The notes beneath the pieces were generated by a model. The model saw only the letters and a program-made list of their open reading frames with translations. It was not told the DNA's origin and did not search any database. Shown here one piece after another: positions 44,580-53,239 of a stretch of 64,000 nucleotides of DNA. Source of the stretch: Burkholderia sp. USMB20 (GTDB lineage: Bacteria; Pseudomonadota; Gammaproteobacteria; Burkholderiales; Burkholderiaceae); the NCBI RefSeq assembly GCF_000949135.2, contig NZ_JTAN02000021.1, positions 372,001-436,000 of the forward strand. Direction: 5' to 3'. The number at the start of each line of letters is the position of its first letter. Within the stretch, counting starts at the first letter, position 1. Position numbers and translations under genes: made by a program.

Positions 44580-47456
44580 ATGAAAAACCACGGCCTGTCA
44601 CGGCGGGGTTTTCTGAAAGCCAGCGTGCTGGCGGGCGTCGCGGTCTACGTCGCGCCCATCGGCAGCCGCGCGTTCGCGGCGCTCTTCGAAGAAAAACTCC
44701 TCACCCCCGTCAAATGGGATAGCGTCACCGGCATCCCCCAATTCCGCATCGACGGCATCGCGAAGGTCACGGGCTCGAAAGTGTTCGCCCGCGACGTGCG
44801 CGCGGCCGACATGCCGCACTGGCCGCAGCAGCAGTCGCACGCGCTGATCCTGCGCGTCACGCAGGCCGACCGCACCTACGAGGGCTTCGACCTGTCGCTG
44901 CTCGGCGACGAGCTGAAGCCGGACCGCGTGGTCACGGCCGACGATCTCGCGCGCGACGGCGTCGCGTTCCCGACGTTCTACGGCGACGACATGCTGTTGC
45001 CCGCCGGCAAGACGCCCGCGTACCTCGGCCATGCGGTCGCGATCCTGATCTACCACGACTTCGCGCGCTTCCGCTTCGCGAAGAACACGCTCAAGTTCCG
45101 CGACGACGTGATCCGCTACGGCGCGCTCACGGGCCCGCTCGAGCGCGATCCGTGGGGCACGTTCCGCTACGTGCGGGTGGGCGGCAAGACGGCCTACGAC
45201 GACGATGTCTATTCGAGCCTGAAGGACGCGCCGATCTTTCCGAGCATGATGCGCAAGCACCTGCCGGTCTGGCCGGACGGCAAGGAGCACGGCAAGCTCG
45301 ACGAGCAGGGGATGTTTCTCGCCGGCCGGATCGCCGCGGAACTCGACCATCCGTCGGCCGACTGGCTCGTGTTCGACCGCGAGTACAACACGCAGTCGGT
45401 CGACACCGCCGCGCTCGAACCCGACAACGCGAACTGCTGGTACGACGCGGCGACGCAGTCGCTGCACCTCGTCGTGCCGACCCAGTCGCCGCTCGAAGTG
45501 TCGGAAAACGCGGCCGCGATGGTCGCGAAATGCCGCTTCCCGGTGAAGAAGCTGTTCGTGCATCCGTGCTACACGGTCGGCTACGGTTCGAAGGATCACT
45601 TCAACGTGCCGTTCTACGGGCTCGTCTGCGCGCTGTACGCGGACGGCCGCCCCGTGCGGTTCGCGAACGACCGCTACGAGCAGTTCCAGACGTCGCTGAA
45701 GCGTCACGCGTTCAGGATGCGTTACCGGATCGCGGTCGACCGCAACACGGGCCTCTTGCAGTCGTTCAAGGGCGACTTCGAGGCGAACGGCGGCGGGCGC
45801 TCGAATTTCTCGCCGTCGGTGGCGATGGTCGGCGCGACGGCCGCGCAATCGATCTACTACTTCCCGAAGAGCGACCTCGCGGCGGTCGCGATCGCGTCGC
45901 GCGCGATCGATGCCGGCTCCGCCCGCGGCTACGGCACGCTGCAGAGCATGGCCGCGACCGAGATGGCCGTCGACGAGATCGCCGCGCAACTGAACCTCGA
46001 TCCGATCGAGTTCCGCCTGCGCAACGCGCTGCGTTCGGGGATGAAGAACACCCAGGGCGCGATTCCCGCCGGCGCGCTGCGCGTCGACGAAGTGCTGGAA
46101 CGCGCGAGGCAGCATCCGCTGTGGACGCGTCGCGCGGCGCGCAAGGCCGAATTCGAGGCCGCGAACCCGGGCAAGCGCTACGGTGTCGGCTTCGCGTGCG
46201 TGCAGAAGGACTTCGGCACGGGCGCCGAGGCATCGTTCGCGAAGGTCGAATTCGACGAGAACGGCAAGGTGTCGCTGCAACACACCGCTGCCGAGATCGG
46301 CACCGGGATGTCGACGTCGCAGGCCGTCGCGGTCGCGAAGTGGCTCGGCCGCCCGGCGACCGAGGTGCGCGTCGCGGTGACCGAATGGCCCGACCTGCCG
46401 GTCGAGACGAGCGGCGATCCGTACCTGATGTCGCAGGCCGACCAGGATCGGCTGAGCGCGAATCCGCGCTGGTCGCCGGGCTATGCGTCGCCGTCGAGCG
46501 CGACCAACTCCGCGTACTACTTCACGCACAGCACGCGCGAGGCCGCGCGCGCGGTGTTCCGCTACGGGCTGTGGCCGGCCGCGATGTCGATCTGGACGCG
46601 CGGCCTCGGCGGCGGCCAGGCCGCGCCGTACACGATCCGCATCGAGGACGCGCGCTGGGTCGACGGCAAGCTGAGCGCCGACGGCCTCGAGCCGCTGACG
46701 TTCGAGCAGCTCGCGAAGCAGGCGCATGCGCTCGGCCTGCCGACCGGCGCCGTCGTGCACGTGTTCAACCGCTGGCAATGGACCGACGCCGAGTTCGACG
46801 TGGGCGGCGCGGTCGAGCGTCTGCCGATCGACGGGCTGTCGCTGCGTGTCGGCGCGCCGAAGACGGGCGCCGACGGCCCGCTGCCAGGCACCGTCGCGCC
46901 GGCCGGCGCGACCGCGCTGCGCGGCACGCTGGCGCCGACCGCGAACGGCTATCGCGTGCTGGACCGCAAGCGCGTGTTCATCCCGCCGACGAGCCGCAAC
47001 AACGCGGCCGTTACGTACTACACGGCGGTCGGCACGCTCGTCGAGCTGGCCGTGCACGAAGCGACCGGCAAGGTCGAGCTGCTCACGCATCACTCGATCA
47101 TGGAGTGCGGCAACCAGATCTCGCCGCAGCTCGTGTCGGGCCAGCTGCAGGGCGGCCTCGCGATGGGCATCGGCCATGCGCTGCACGAGTACCTGCCGCT
47201 CTACGAAGACGGCCCGGGCAACGGCACGTGGAACTTCAACCGTTATCAGCTGCCGCGCGCGAGCGACGTCGCCGTGTGGTCGCAGACGGGCGACATCCTG
47301 CCGCCGCTGTCCGAGACCGATCCGCCGAAGGGCGTCGCCGAAGTGGTGATGATTCCCGTCGTCGGCGCGATCGTGAACGGCATCGCGCACGCGATCGGCC
47401 ATCGTTTCACCGACTTGCCGGTGACCCCGCAAAAGATTCAGGAGGTGCTCGCATGA
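44580..47456 (+). CDS. Periplasmic xanthine-dehydrogenase-family molybdopterin subunit (IorB/aldehyde dehydrogenase-like)
   Basis: A 958-residue molybdenum hydroxylase subunit with a Tat signal (SRRGFLKAS, residues 7-15), so it is exported folded. It has aldehyde-oxidase/xanthine-dehydrogenase domains (FRIDGIAKVTGSKVFARDV; PTQSPLEVSENAAAM; DAGSARGYGTLQSMAATEMAVDE; AEIGTGMSTSQAVAVAKWLG). The catalytic glutamate is likely the E in PPKGVAEVVMIP near the C-terminus. Two-subunit enzymes like this (IorAB type) pass electrons to a membrane-linked cytochrome c; the next two genes supply the Fe-S subunit and cytochrome. Substrate, perhaps an aldehyde or N-heterocycle, is unknown. Confidence 0.92.
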   Translation: MKNHGLSRRGFLKASVLAGVAVYVAPIGSRAFAALFEEKLLTPVKWDSVTGIPQFRIDGIAKVTGSKVFARDVRAADMPHWPQQQSHALILRVTQADRTYEGFDLSLLGDELKPDRVVTADDLARDGVAFPTFYGDDMLLPAGKTPAYLGHAVAILIYHDFARFRFAKNTLKFRDDVIRYGALTGPLERDPWGTFRYVRVGGKTAYDDDVYSSLKDAPIFPSMMRKHLPVWPDGKEHGKLDEQGMFLAGRIAAELDHPSADWLVFDREYNTQSVDTAALEPDNANCWYDAATQSLHLVVPTQSPLEVSENAAAMVAKCRFPVKKLFVHPCYTVGYGSKDHFNVPFYGLVCALYADGRPVRFANDRYEQFQTSLKRHAFRMRYRIAVDRNTGLLQSFKGDFEANGGGRSNFSPSVAMVGATAAQSIYYFPKSDLAAVAIASRAIDAGSARGYGTLQSMAATEMAVDEIAAQLNLDPIEFRLRNALRSGMKNTQGAIPAGALRVDEVLERARQHPLWTRRAARKAEFEAANPGKRYGVGFACVQKDFGTGAEASFAKVEFDENGKVSLQHTAAEIGTGMSTSQAVAVAKWLGRPATEVRVAVTEWPDLPVETSGDPYLMSQADQDRLSANPRWSPGYASPSSATNSAYYFTHSTREAARAVFRYGLWPAAMSIWTRGLGGGQAAPYTIRIEDARWVDGKLSADGLEPLTFEQLAKQAHALGLPTGAVVHVFNRWQWTDAEFDVGGAVERLPIDGLSLRVGAPKTGADGPLPGTVAPAGATALRGTLAPTANGYRVLDRKRVFIPPTSRNNAAVTYYTAVGTLVELAVHEATGKVELLTHHSIMECGNQISPQLVSGQLQGGLAMGIGHALHEYLPLYEDGPGNGTWNFNRYQLPRASDVAVWSQTGDILPPLSETDPPKGVAEVVMIPVVGAIVNGIAHAIGHRFTDLPVTPQKIQEVLA

Positions 47457-48139
47457 CGACCGCCCAAACCGCCGCGTCGGCCGCGAGCGCCAGCGCGGCC
47501 ACGACCGCCGCGTCCGCGCCGAACGCGGCTTCGGCCGCGCCGGCATCCGCATCCGCCGCCGCTCCGGCCGCCGTCGAGCGTCCGCTCGTGCGCTTTCAGC
47601 CGAAGCCACTGTCGTTGAAGATCAACGGCAAGTCCGTCGGCCCAATGCAGGTGCCCGAAGGGCTGATGATGATCGAGTTCCTGCACGAGTACGCGGGCCT
47701 CACCGGTTCGCGGCTCGGCTGCGGGCAGGGCATCTGCCACGCATGCGTCGTGATCGTCGACAAGCCGGACGGCACCAGCGAGGAAATGCGCACCTGCATC
47801 ACCGGCGCGCACTTCTTCCACGGACGTTCGATCCGCACGATCGAAGGCCACGCGAAGCGCAACGAAGCCGGCGAAGTGGTGGAACTGTCGCCGATCCAGC
47901 AGAAGTTCCTTGAGCACTTCAGCTTCCAGTGCGGCTACTGCACGCCGGGTTTCGTCAACGCGGCGACGGTGCTGATCGAGCGGCTGGCGCGCGAGCCGGT
48001 CGCGAAGGCCGACGTCGAGCGCGCGATCACCGACGCGCTGAACGCACACCTCTGCCGCTGCACGGGTTACGTCCGCTACTACCAGGCCGTGAAGGACGTG
48101 ATCCTGACGACGCCGGGACTCGTGAAGGACGCCGCATGA
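47453..48139 (+). CDS. 2Fe-2S subunit of molybdenum hydroxylase
   Basis: A 228-residue small subunit. Residues 1-45 are an Ala-rich extension, unusual for the family. The plant-type 2Fe-2S domain follows (LGCGQGICHACVV and RTCI), then the helical 2Fe-2S domain (FQCGYCTPGF and HLCRCTGYVRYYQAVKDV). It carries electrons from molybdenum to the cytochrome. Its ATG overlaps the previous stop by 4 nt. It has no signal peptide of its own, so it probably crosses with the Tat-tagged partner. Confidence 0.92.
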   Translation: MTTAQTAASAASASAATTAASAPNAASAAPASASAAAPAAVERPLVRFQPKPLSLKINGKSVGPMQVPEGLMMIEFLHEYAGLTGSRLGCGQGICHACVVIVDKPDGTSEEMRTCITGAHFFHGRSIRTIEGHAKRNEAGEVVELSPIQQKFLEHFSFQCGYCTPGFVNAATVLIERLAREPVAKADVERAITDALNAHLCRCTGYVRYYQAVKDVILTTPGLVKDAA

Positions 48140-49395
48140 AACGCACATTCGCCCATCGTGCCGCGCGGGCCGCGGGCCTGCCCGCGCTCGCGGCCGCCTG
48201 CGCGCTGCTGCTCGCCGCCTGCGGCGGCCAAGACGCGCCTGCCTCGAACGCGGCTTCCGGCGCGCCCGGTGCCGACCCGGTCGCGCGTGGCCGCTATCTC
48301 GTCAAGGCCGCCGACTGCGCGGCGTGCCACACCGCGAAGGACGGCGCGCCGTTCGCCGGCGGGGCGCCGCTCGAATCGCCGTTCGGCACGTTCTACGGTT
48401 CGAACATCACGCCCGACAAGGATCACGGGATCGGCAGCTGGAGCGCGGACGACTTCTACGCCGCGCTGCACGACGGCAAGGCTCCGGCCAAGCGGCTGTA
48501 TCCGTCGATGCCGTACACGTCGTACCGGCAGCTCACGCGCGCCGACAGCGACGCGATGTACGCGTACCTGAGGACCGTGAAGCCGGTCGCGCAGGAGAAC
48601 CGCGCGCACGCACTCAAGTTCCCGTACAACCTGCGCTTCGGCATGGTGTTCTGGGACATGGTGTTCCTGAAGGACAGCCTGCCCGACGCGTCGCGCGGCC
48701 AGTCCGCCGACTGGCTGCGCGGCCGCTACCTCGCGGGCGCGCTCGGCCACTGCGCGGAATGCCACACGCCGCGTGCGTTCACGGGCCAGCTCGACGGCGC
48801 GAAGCCGTTCGCGGGCGCGGCGCTCGGCCGCGTGGCCGCACCGGACATCACGCCGGCCGGCCTCGCCGCGCGCGGCTGGACGGGCACCGACCTGCAGACG
48901 TTCTTCGGCGTCGGCATCGCGCCGCAAGGCTCGGCGTTCGGCGAAATGTATCCGGTCGTGCACCTGAGCACGCAGTACCTGGCGAAGGACGACCTGCGCG
49001 CGCTGTCCGTGTACCTGCTCGGCGATACGCCGCCGGCACCGCAGCCGGTGAAGCCGGTGTCGGCCGACGCCGCGCAGCTCGCGGCCGGCCGCTCGGTTTA
49101 TCTCGCGGTGTGCGCGGGCTGCCACGGCTTCAACGGCGAAGGCAAGCCGCACGTGGCGGTGCCGATGAACGGCAATTCGACGCTGCGTCAGGGCGACGCG
49201 CGCAACCTGCTGGTCGCGATGCTCGACGGCGTCGACGAACAGAAGTTTGCCGGCTACGAAAACCTGCAGCCGATGCCGGGTTTCGCGCACACGCTGAGCG
49301 ACGACGAACTCGCGCAGCTCGCGAACTACCTGCGCGCGACGTGGGGCGGCCAGCCCGCGAGCGTCACGCCGGCCGACGTGAAGGCCATGCGTTGA
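48136..49395 (+). CDS. Triheme cytochrome c, lipoprotein-like
   Basis: A 419-residue periplasmic cytochrome with three CxxCH heme sites: C61-C64-H65, C206-C209-H210 and C326-C329-H330. The N-terminal signal ends with a lipobox-like LLAACG, so membrane anchoring is likely. Domain order resembles the triheme subunit of quinoprotein or molybdenum aldehyde/alcohol dehydrogenases (RGRYLVKAADCAACH). The ATG overlaps the stop of the Fe-S gene by 4 nt. It probably passes electrons from the molybdenum enzyme to the quinone pool or terminal oxidase. Confidence 0.93.
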   Translation: MKRTFAHRAARAAGLPALAAACALLLAACGGQDAPASNAASGAPGADPVARGRYLVKAADCAACHTAKDGAPFAGGAPLESPFGTFYGSNITPDKDHGIGSWSADDFYAALHDGKAPAKRLYPSMPYTSYRQLTRADSDAMYAYLRTVKPVAQENRAHALKFPYNLRFGMVFWDMVFLKDSLPDASRGQSADWLRGRYLAGALGHCAECHTPRAFTGQLDGAKPFAGAALGRVAAPDITPAGLAARGWTGTDLQTFFGVGIAPQGSAFGEMYPVVHLSTQYLAKDDLRALSVYLLGDTPPAPQPVKPVSADAAQLAAGRSVYLAVCAGCHGFNGEGKPHVAVPMNGNSTLRQGDARNLLVAMLDGVDEQKFAGYENLQPMPGFAHTLSDDELAQLANYLRATWGGQPASVTPADVKAMR

Positions 49396-49490
49396 GCCGT
49401 CGAGCGGCAGGGCAGGGCGTCGCGCGCAACGCAGCCGGTTCCCGGCCGTGTTCCCGCGCGATGCCTCGCCCGATTCCGGGGGGCGGTGTT

Positions 49491-49667
49491 TCAGTAGCCG
49501 CCGCCGCCTCCTCCTCCGCCACCACTACCCCCTCCGTTGCCGCCCGCGCCGCCGTAGCGGCTCATGCCGGATCCTTGCGACATCCCGCCGCCCGACGACG
49601 TACATCCCGCCGACAGCACCAGCATCAGCGCCGCGACGAGCGCCGCGGCCAATCTTGCCGATTTCAT
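49491..49667 (-). CDS. Tiny glycine-rich lipoprotein
   Basis: A 58-residue protein with a strong ribosome-binding site (AAGGAGAG 4 nt before ATG at 49667). Residues 1-21 form a signal peptide ending LSAG with cysteine at 22, so lipid modification is likely though the -3 Ser is not ideal. The remainder is almost all Gly/Ser (MSQGSGMSRYGGAGG and a Gly-rich tail ending in Tyr). No family was recognised. It lies just downstream of the Pal-like gene on the same strand and may be a surface or cell-envelope component. Confidence 0.6.
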   Translation of the reverse strand: MKSARLAAALVAALMLVLSAGCTSSGGGMSQGSGMSRYGGAGGNGGGSGGGGGGGGGY

Positions 49668-49842
49668 TTCACTCTCCTTGGACCGCGCAGGCCGCGCGGC
49701 AGGGCGGTTCGCGTGAACCGGCGACCGCGCGATGACGAAACGTCTCCGCCAGGCGGTTTATTCCATGTTTTTTGGGTATCGGCGCGTCGCGGCATATAGC
49801 GACACGAATCGGCGCGCGGGGCGCACGCGCGTCGGGCGGCGC

Positions 49843-49880
49843 CGTGCTCGCGTAGCGGCGCATGCGCTCACGCGAGCACG
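49843..49880. terminator. 11-bp perfect hairpin downstream of Pal-like gene
   Basis: 49843-49853 pairs with 49870-49880 around a 16-nt loop, between the Pal-like gene and the small lipoprotein gene. There is no T-tract; it may end or attenuate the Pal transcript. Confidence 0.45.
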
Positions 49881-49962
49881 CAGCCGGGGCGCCCCGGCGA
49901 TTCGCCGCATGACAGGTAACGGGAGGACGGGGCCGGAATGTCGCCGTCGCGGCGGCATCCGG

Positions 49963-50454
49963 TCAACGATAGACGAGATCGGCGCGGCGGTTCTGCGCCC
50001 ACGAATCTTCGTCGTGGCCGAGCGCGACCGGCTTTTCCTTGCCGAGGCTGACCGCTTCGAGCTGCGTGGCCTGCACGCCCAGCGTTTCGAGCGCGCTCAT
50101 CACGGCTTGCGACCGGCGTTGGCCGAGCGCGAGGTTGTATTCGGACGTCCCGCGTTCGTCGGTGTTGCCCTGGATCAGCACGCGGCGCGACGGATGGCTG
50201 CGCAGGTAGTCGGCGTGCGCCTGCAGCAGCGTCTGGTATTCCGGCTTCACGGAGTACTGGTCGAAATCGAAGTAGACGCTGCGCTTCGCGAGCGGGCTGT
50301 TCGGGTTGTCGAGATCGTCGGCCGCCACCGTGGCGACCGCTTCGCTCGATGGCGCCGGCGCCATCTCGGCATTCTCGGGCGTTTTCGCCGCGTGGTGGCA
50401 ACCCGCCAGCAGCGCGAACGCCGCAATGACCGCGAATCGGTTCGTTTTGCTCAT
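49963..50454 (-). CDS. Pal-like OmpA-family lipoprotein
   Basis: A 163-residue lipoprotein: signal with lipobox LLAGC (C19), a short linker, then an OmpA/Pal peptidoglycan-binding domain (SVYFDFDQYSVKPEYQTLLQAHADYLRSHP, GNTDERGTSEYNLALGQRRSQAVMSAL). The domain keeps the DERGTSEYN and RRSQAV motifs of Pal. It lacks tolB/ybgF neighbours, so it is a paralog of the housekeeping pal. The start at 50454 has AGGAG upstream. Expected place: inner leaflet of the outer membrane, binding peptidoglycan. Confidence 0.9.
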   Translation of the reverse strand: MSKTNRFAVIAAFALLAGCHHAAKTPENAEMAPAPSSEAVATVAADDLDNPNSPLAKRSVYFDFDQYSVKPEYQTLLQAHADYLRSHPSRRVLIQGNTDERGTSEYNLALGQRRSQAVMSALETLGVQATQLEAVSLGKEKPVALGHDEDSWAQNRRADLVYR

Positions 50455-50789
50455 CGTGCGTCTCCTGCGGTTGACTGCATGGAAAGCGTGGTGCGGGCGA
50501 CCTGCCGCATCACGCATGCGGCGAGACGGCACGAAAGCGCCGGCTTCCGTGCGCGATGCGCTTTCGTAAGCCGGCGACGTGCCAGATGAAAGATTGTCTT
50601 GGCCAGACGCCGACGCACGGCGCCGCTGCAACAAGATTAGGAAAAATGTCACAGCGTGACCAGTTTCTTCGTCTTTTTCGCGCGGAAACGACGCAGGACG
50701 CATTCTTGCTTGCGCGAAGGCGCGCAGCATGCGCCGCGCATGCGTGATGCGCCTTTCCGGTGCGGGCGTGTCGCGCGTCGCCGGCGCGC
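50455..50789. other. Intergenic region between Pal-like and AraC-type genes
   Basis: 335 bp including the Pal-like promoter and, at its right end, the left copy of the 46-bp direct repeat. No gene was recognised. Confidence 0.45.
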
Positions 50790-50800
50790 TCAGGACTTGT
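50755..50800. repeat. Left 46-bp direct repeat flanking the AraC-P450-oxidoreductase islet
   Basis: It matches 54481-54526 in 43 of 46 positions; the three differences are all G here and A there. It includes the last two codons and stop of the AraC gene and downstream sequence. Similarity extends leftward to a shared ATGCGTGA (50740-50747). Confidence 0.75.
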
Positions 50801-51839
50801 TGGCGCCCAGCCGATATTCCGATGGCGCAATGCCCATCCAGTCCCGGAATGCACGTCGGAACGCCCGGTCACTGCTCATCCCGATCCGCGCTGCAATGTC
50901 GGCCAGGTGCATATCGGTGGACGTGAGCAGATGCTGCGCGGCCTCAAGCTGACAGAGCGCGCGCAAGTCTCCGTACGAGCAGTGTTCGGCTCGCAGGCGC
51001 CGACGCAGTGTCGCCGTGCTCATGTGGAACAGCTGAGCCACGGTTTCGCAGCTGGGTGCGTCCCCTCGGTGCTGCAGCGCGTCGAGTAACAGCAGGCGCA
51101 CTTGATCCGATAGTTTGAATTCGGGAATCGCTGCCAGACCGAAATCGAATGGAAAGTAGTCGATGATGGCTTCCAGCTCAGAATACGAACGGACCACCTT
51201 ATGGTTCAGCAGACGAGCAGGGAAGCTGAACGAGTTGACCGGTTGATCGAAGCGCAGTGGCGCGCCGAACACGTCGATCAGTTGATGCAACGGATCCGGT
51301 GGTGGATACGCCAGGGCCACTTCGTTCAGATTCAGCGGGCGCCCGATCAGCCAGGAAAACAGCTGATGGTAGAAATAGAGGCCGGTAAGATCGACCAGCA
51401 GTGCGGCATGGTCCAGGCTGCCACGCCGGGTTTCCATCGTGAACTGCGCCGTCGCACCATACTCGACCGTCGCCAGCCGGCCGCCGCGTTCCTCCATGGC
51501 TTCGTTGAATCGCGCCGCTCGTTCTACGGCCTTCCCTAAAGTCGAGCAGTGAATCACGCAGTAGCACAGCATGTTGACCGCGAGGATGCCGAGCGGCCGA
51601 TGCCCGTCGCGCTCGCAGCACCATGTTTCCAGCGTGCCGATGCCATGTCGATACAGCCGCGAAAACTCCGGTGTCGGCAATGCGGCCACCACGCCTTTCA
51701 GCACGGCGTCCAGTGGCGTATTGATTCCAGCGCTTCGCCACAGTTCGGGCAGCACGTCGCCGCCCATTTTCCTGAGCTCATTGAGCAAGGGCTGGGCATA
51801 ACCGATCGGAATCGTGTTCGAGAATTCGCGCTTGTGCAT
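50790..51839 (-). CDS. AraC-family transcriptional regulator (OruR/ArgR-like)
   Basis: A 349-residue regulator: an N-terminal ligand domain (Arabinose_bd type, residues about 10-200) and a C-terminal AraC double helix-turn-helix (ETVAQLFHMSTATLRRRLRAEHCSYGDLRAL and LADIAARIGMSSDRAFRRAFRDWMGIAPSEYR). The start is ATG at 51839 (MHKREFSNTIPIG), with GAGG upstream; an upstream GTG would add 44 residues. It is divergent from the P450 gene and is the probable activator of it. Codon use is less GC-biased than the neighbours, as for the whole islet. The effector is unknown. Confidence 0.9.
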   Translation of the reverse strand: MHKREFSNTIPIGYAQPLLNELRKMGGDVLPELWRSAGINTPLDAVLKGVVAALPTPEFSRLYRHGIGTLETWCCERDGHRPLGILAVNMLCYCVIHCSTLGKAVERAARFNEAMEERGGRLATVEYGATAQFTMETRRGSLDHAALLVDLTGLYFYHQLFSWLIGRPLNLNEVALAYPPPDPLHQLIDVFGAPLRFDQPVNSFSFPARLLNHKVVRSYSELEAIIDYFPFDFGLAAIPEFKLSDQVRLLLLDALQHRGDAPSCETVAQLFHMSTATLRRRLRAEHCSYGDLRALCQLEAAQHLLTSTDMHLADIAARIGMSSDRAFRRAFRDWMGIAPSEYRLGANKS

Positions 51840-52039
51840 GATGGCCTCATGTCTGAACAGCACATCGAGCTTGTGCTGGCCTGGCACACGCGTCAAGCAT
51901 TGATCGTTTTTGTCCGGTGGATTGCCTGTTTCCAGCCTTGGTTGGTGGTTCGCACTGTCATTAAATGGCACCTCATATCTCGACCAGGCTCGGTGCCGAT
52001 ATCGCCATCGACGCCCCTGATCCTCGTGAGGAGACTGAC
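51840..52039. promoter_or_regulatory. Divergent AraC/P450 control region
   Basis: 200 bp. GGCACC (51967-51972) and GGTGCC (51992-51997) form an inverted repeat with 19-nt spacing that could be a regulator site. AGGAG precedes the P450 ATG. Confidence 0.4.
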
Positions 52040-53239
52040 ATGGTGTACTACGACCCCTACGACCGGGAACTGATGAAAAATCCTTGGGACGCGTATCGCC
52101 AATTGCGCGATGAGGCTCCCGCCTATTACATGGAAAAGTACGATGCGTGGGTGCTGTCGCGCTTCGACGATATTCAGAAAGCCTCGCTTGATCGGGAGAA
52201 CTACACGGCGACGGCCGGCATTGCCACGGGCAATCTGCTGCAGAAGCGCTTGATTCCGGACAGCAGTACGTTCATGTCAATGGACCCGCCCGAGCATACC
52301 GGCTTTCGTAAGGCGGTTGCCTCCGCCTTCCGTCCGACCGAGGTACAGGCGCGGCTGCCGGCGTTCATCGCCGAGCGCATCGAGAAATACGGCGCACCGC
52401 TGCTGAGCCAAGGGGAATTCGATGCGGTCAAGGCATTTGCGTTACCGGTCGCGACGGACGTCGCGGTGCACCTGACCGGCATTCCGCTCGAGGACGGACC
52501 GATGCTGGTGAAGTGGGTCGAGGTATTCGAGCCGTTCTTCCACGACATTCCGCCGCAGGGTACTTCGGATGCATCGGCGACCAGCGCCGACGCCGCCGGA
52601 GGCCAGTTGATCGACTACTTTCTGCGACTGGTGGACCGTCACCGCAAGCAAGGTCCGTCGCCCGACAACGTGATCGGGATGCTGCTTCTGGCAGACATCG
52701 ACGGGCACCGCCTGGACGACCTGACGATCGCGCAAAACGCGCTGCCGCTTTTCATCGGCGGGATGGAGACGTTTCCCAAGCATTTCGGCAGTCTGTTGTA
52801 CTGGCTGGCCGAGTTTCCCGAGCAGCGCGCCAAGGTCGCGAGCAATCGCGCACTGTGTGGGAAAGCGGTGGAGGAAGCCATGCGCTTCGATGCGCCCGCT
52901 CCAATGCTTGGACGCCGGGCGGTGAATGCCGTGACGTGGCATGGCCACACGATTCAGCCTGGTCAGGCGGTGATGTTCCTTTATCAGGCCGCGAATCGCG
53001 ACGACCGTACTTTCGAACGCCCGGACGAATTCGACGTCGAACGCGCTTTCATACCGCAGGTTGCGTTTGGATCAGGCATCCACGTATGTCTTGGCATGCA
53101 CGCGGCTCGGCTGGAAAGCCGAATGATGCTCGAATGGCTGCTGAGCCACGCCCCCGACTACAAGGTGGACAAAACCCGCGCCGTACGTGGCCTGCTTGCC
53201 GGCATGCATGGGTTCCGCAGTCTCTTCATCGAGGTATGA
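52040..53239 (+). CDS. Cytochrome P450
   Basis: A 399-residue soluble bacterial P450, start MVYYDPYDREL at 52040 with GAGGAG upstream. The heme-binding signature FGSGIHVCLG places the cysteine at 350; E279-x-x-R282 is the K-helix pair; the I-helix is IGGMETF (residues 239-245), so the acid-alcohol pair is Glu-Thr. Class I P450s of this kind hydroxylate small hydrophobic molecules. No ferredoxin or reductase gene is adjacent. It is cotranscribed with the oxidoreductase gene (4-nt overlap) under a divergent AraC regulator. Confidence 0.94.
   Translation: MVYYDPYDRELMKNPWDAYRQLRDEAPAYYMEKYDAWVLSRFDDIQKASLDRENYTATAGIATGNLLQKRLIPDSSTFMSMDPPEHTGFRKAVASAFRPTEVQARLPAFIAERIEKYGAPLLSQGEFDAVKAFALPVATDVAVHLTGIPLEDGPMLVKWVEVFEPFFHDIPPQGTSDASATSADAAGGQLIDYFLRLVDRHRKQGPSPDNVIGMLLLADIDGHRLDDLTIAQNALPLFIGGMETFPKHFGSLLYWLAEFPEQRAKVASNRALCGKAVEEAMRFDAPAPMLGRRAVNAVTWHGHTIQPGQAVMFLYQAANRDDRTFERPDEFDVERAFIPQVAFGSGIHVCLGMHAARLESRMMLEWLLSHAPDYKVDKTRAVRGLLAGMHGFRSLFIEV

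Noticed and set aside
44598-47609. A 1003-codon minus-strand frame opposite the molybdenum subunit
   Set aside because: An Arg-rich shadow of a well-supported gene on the other strand.
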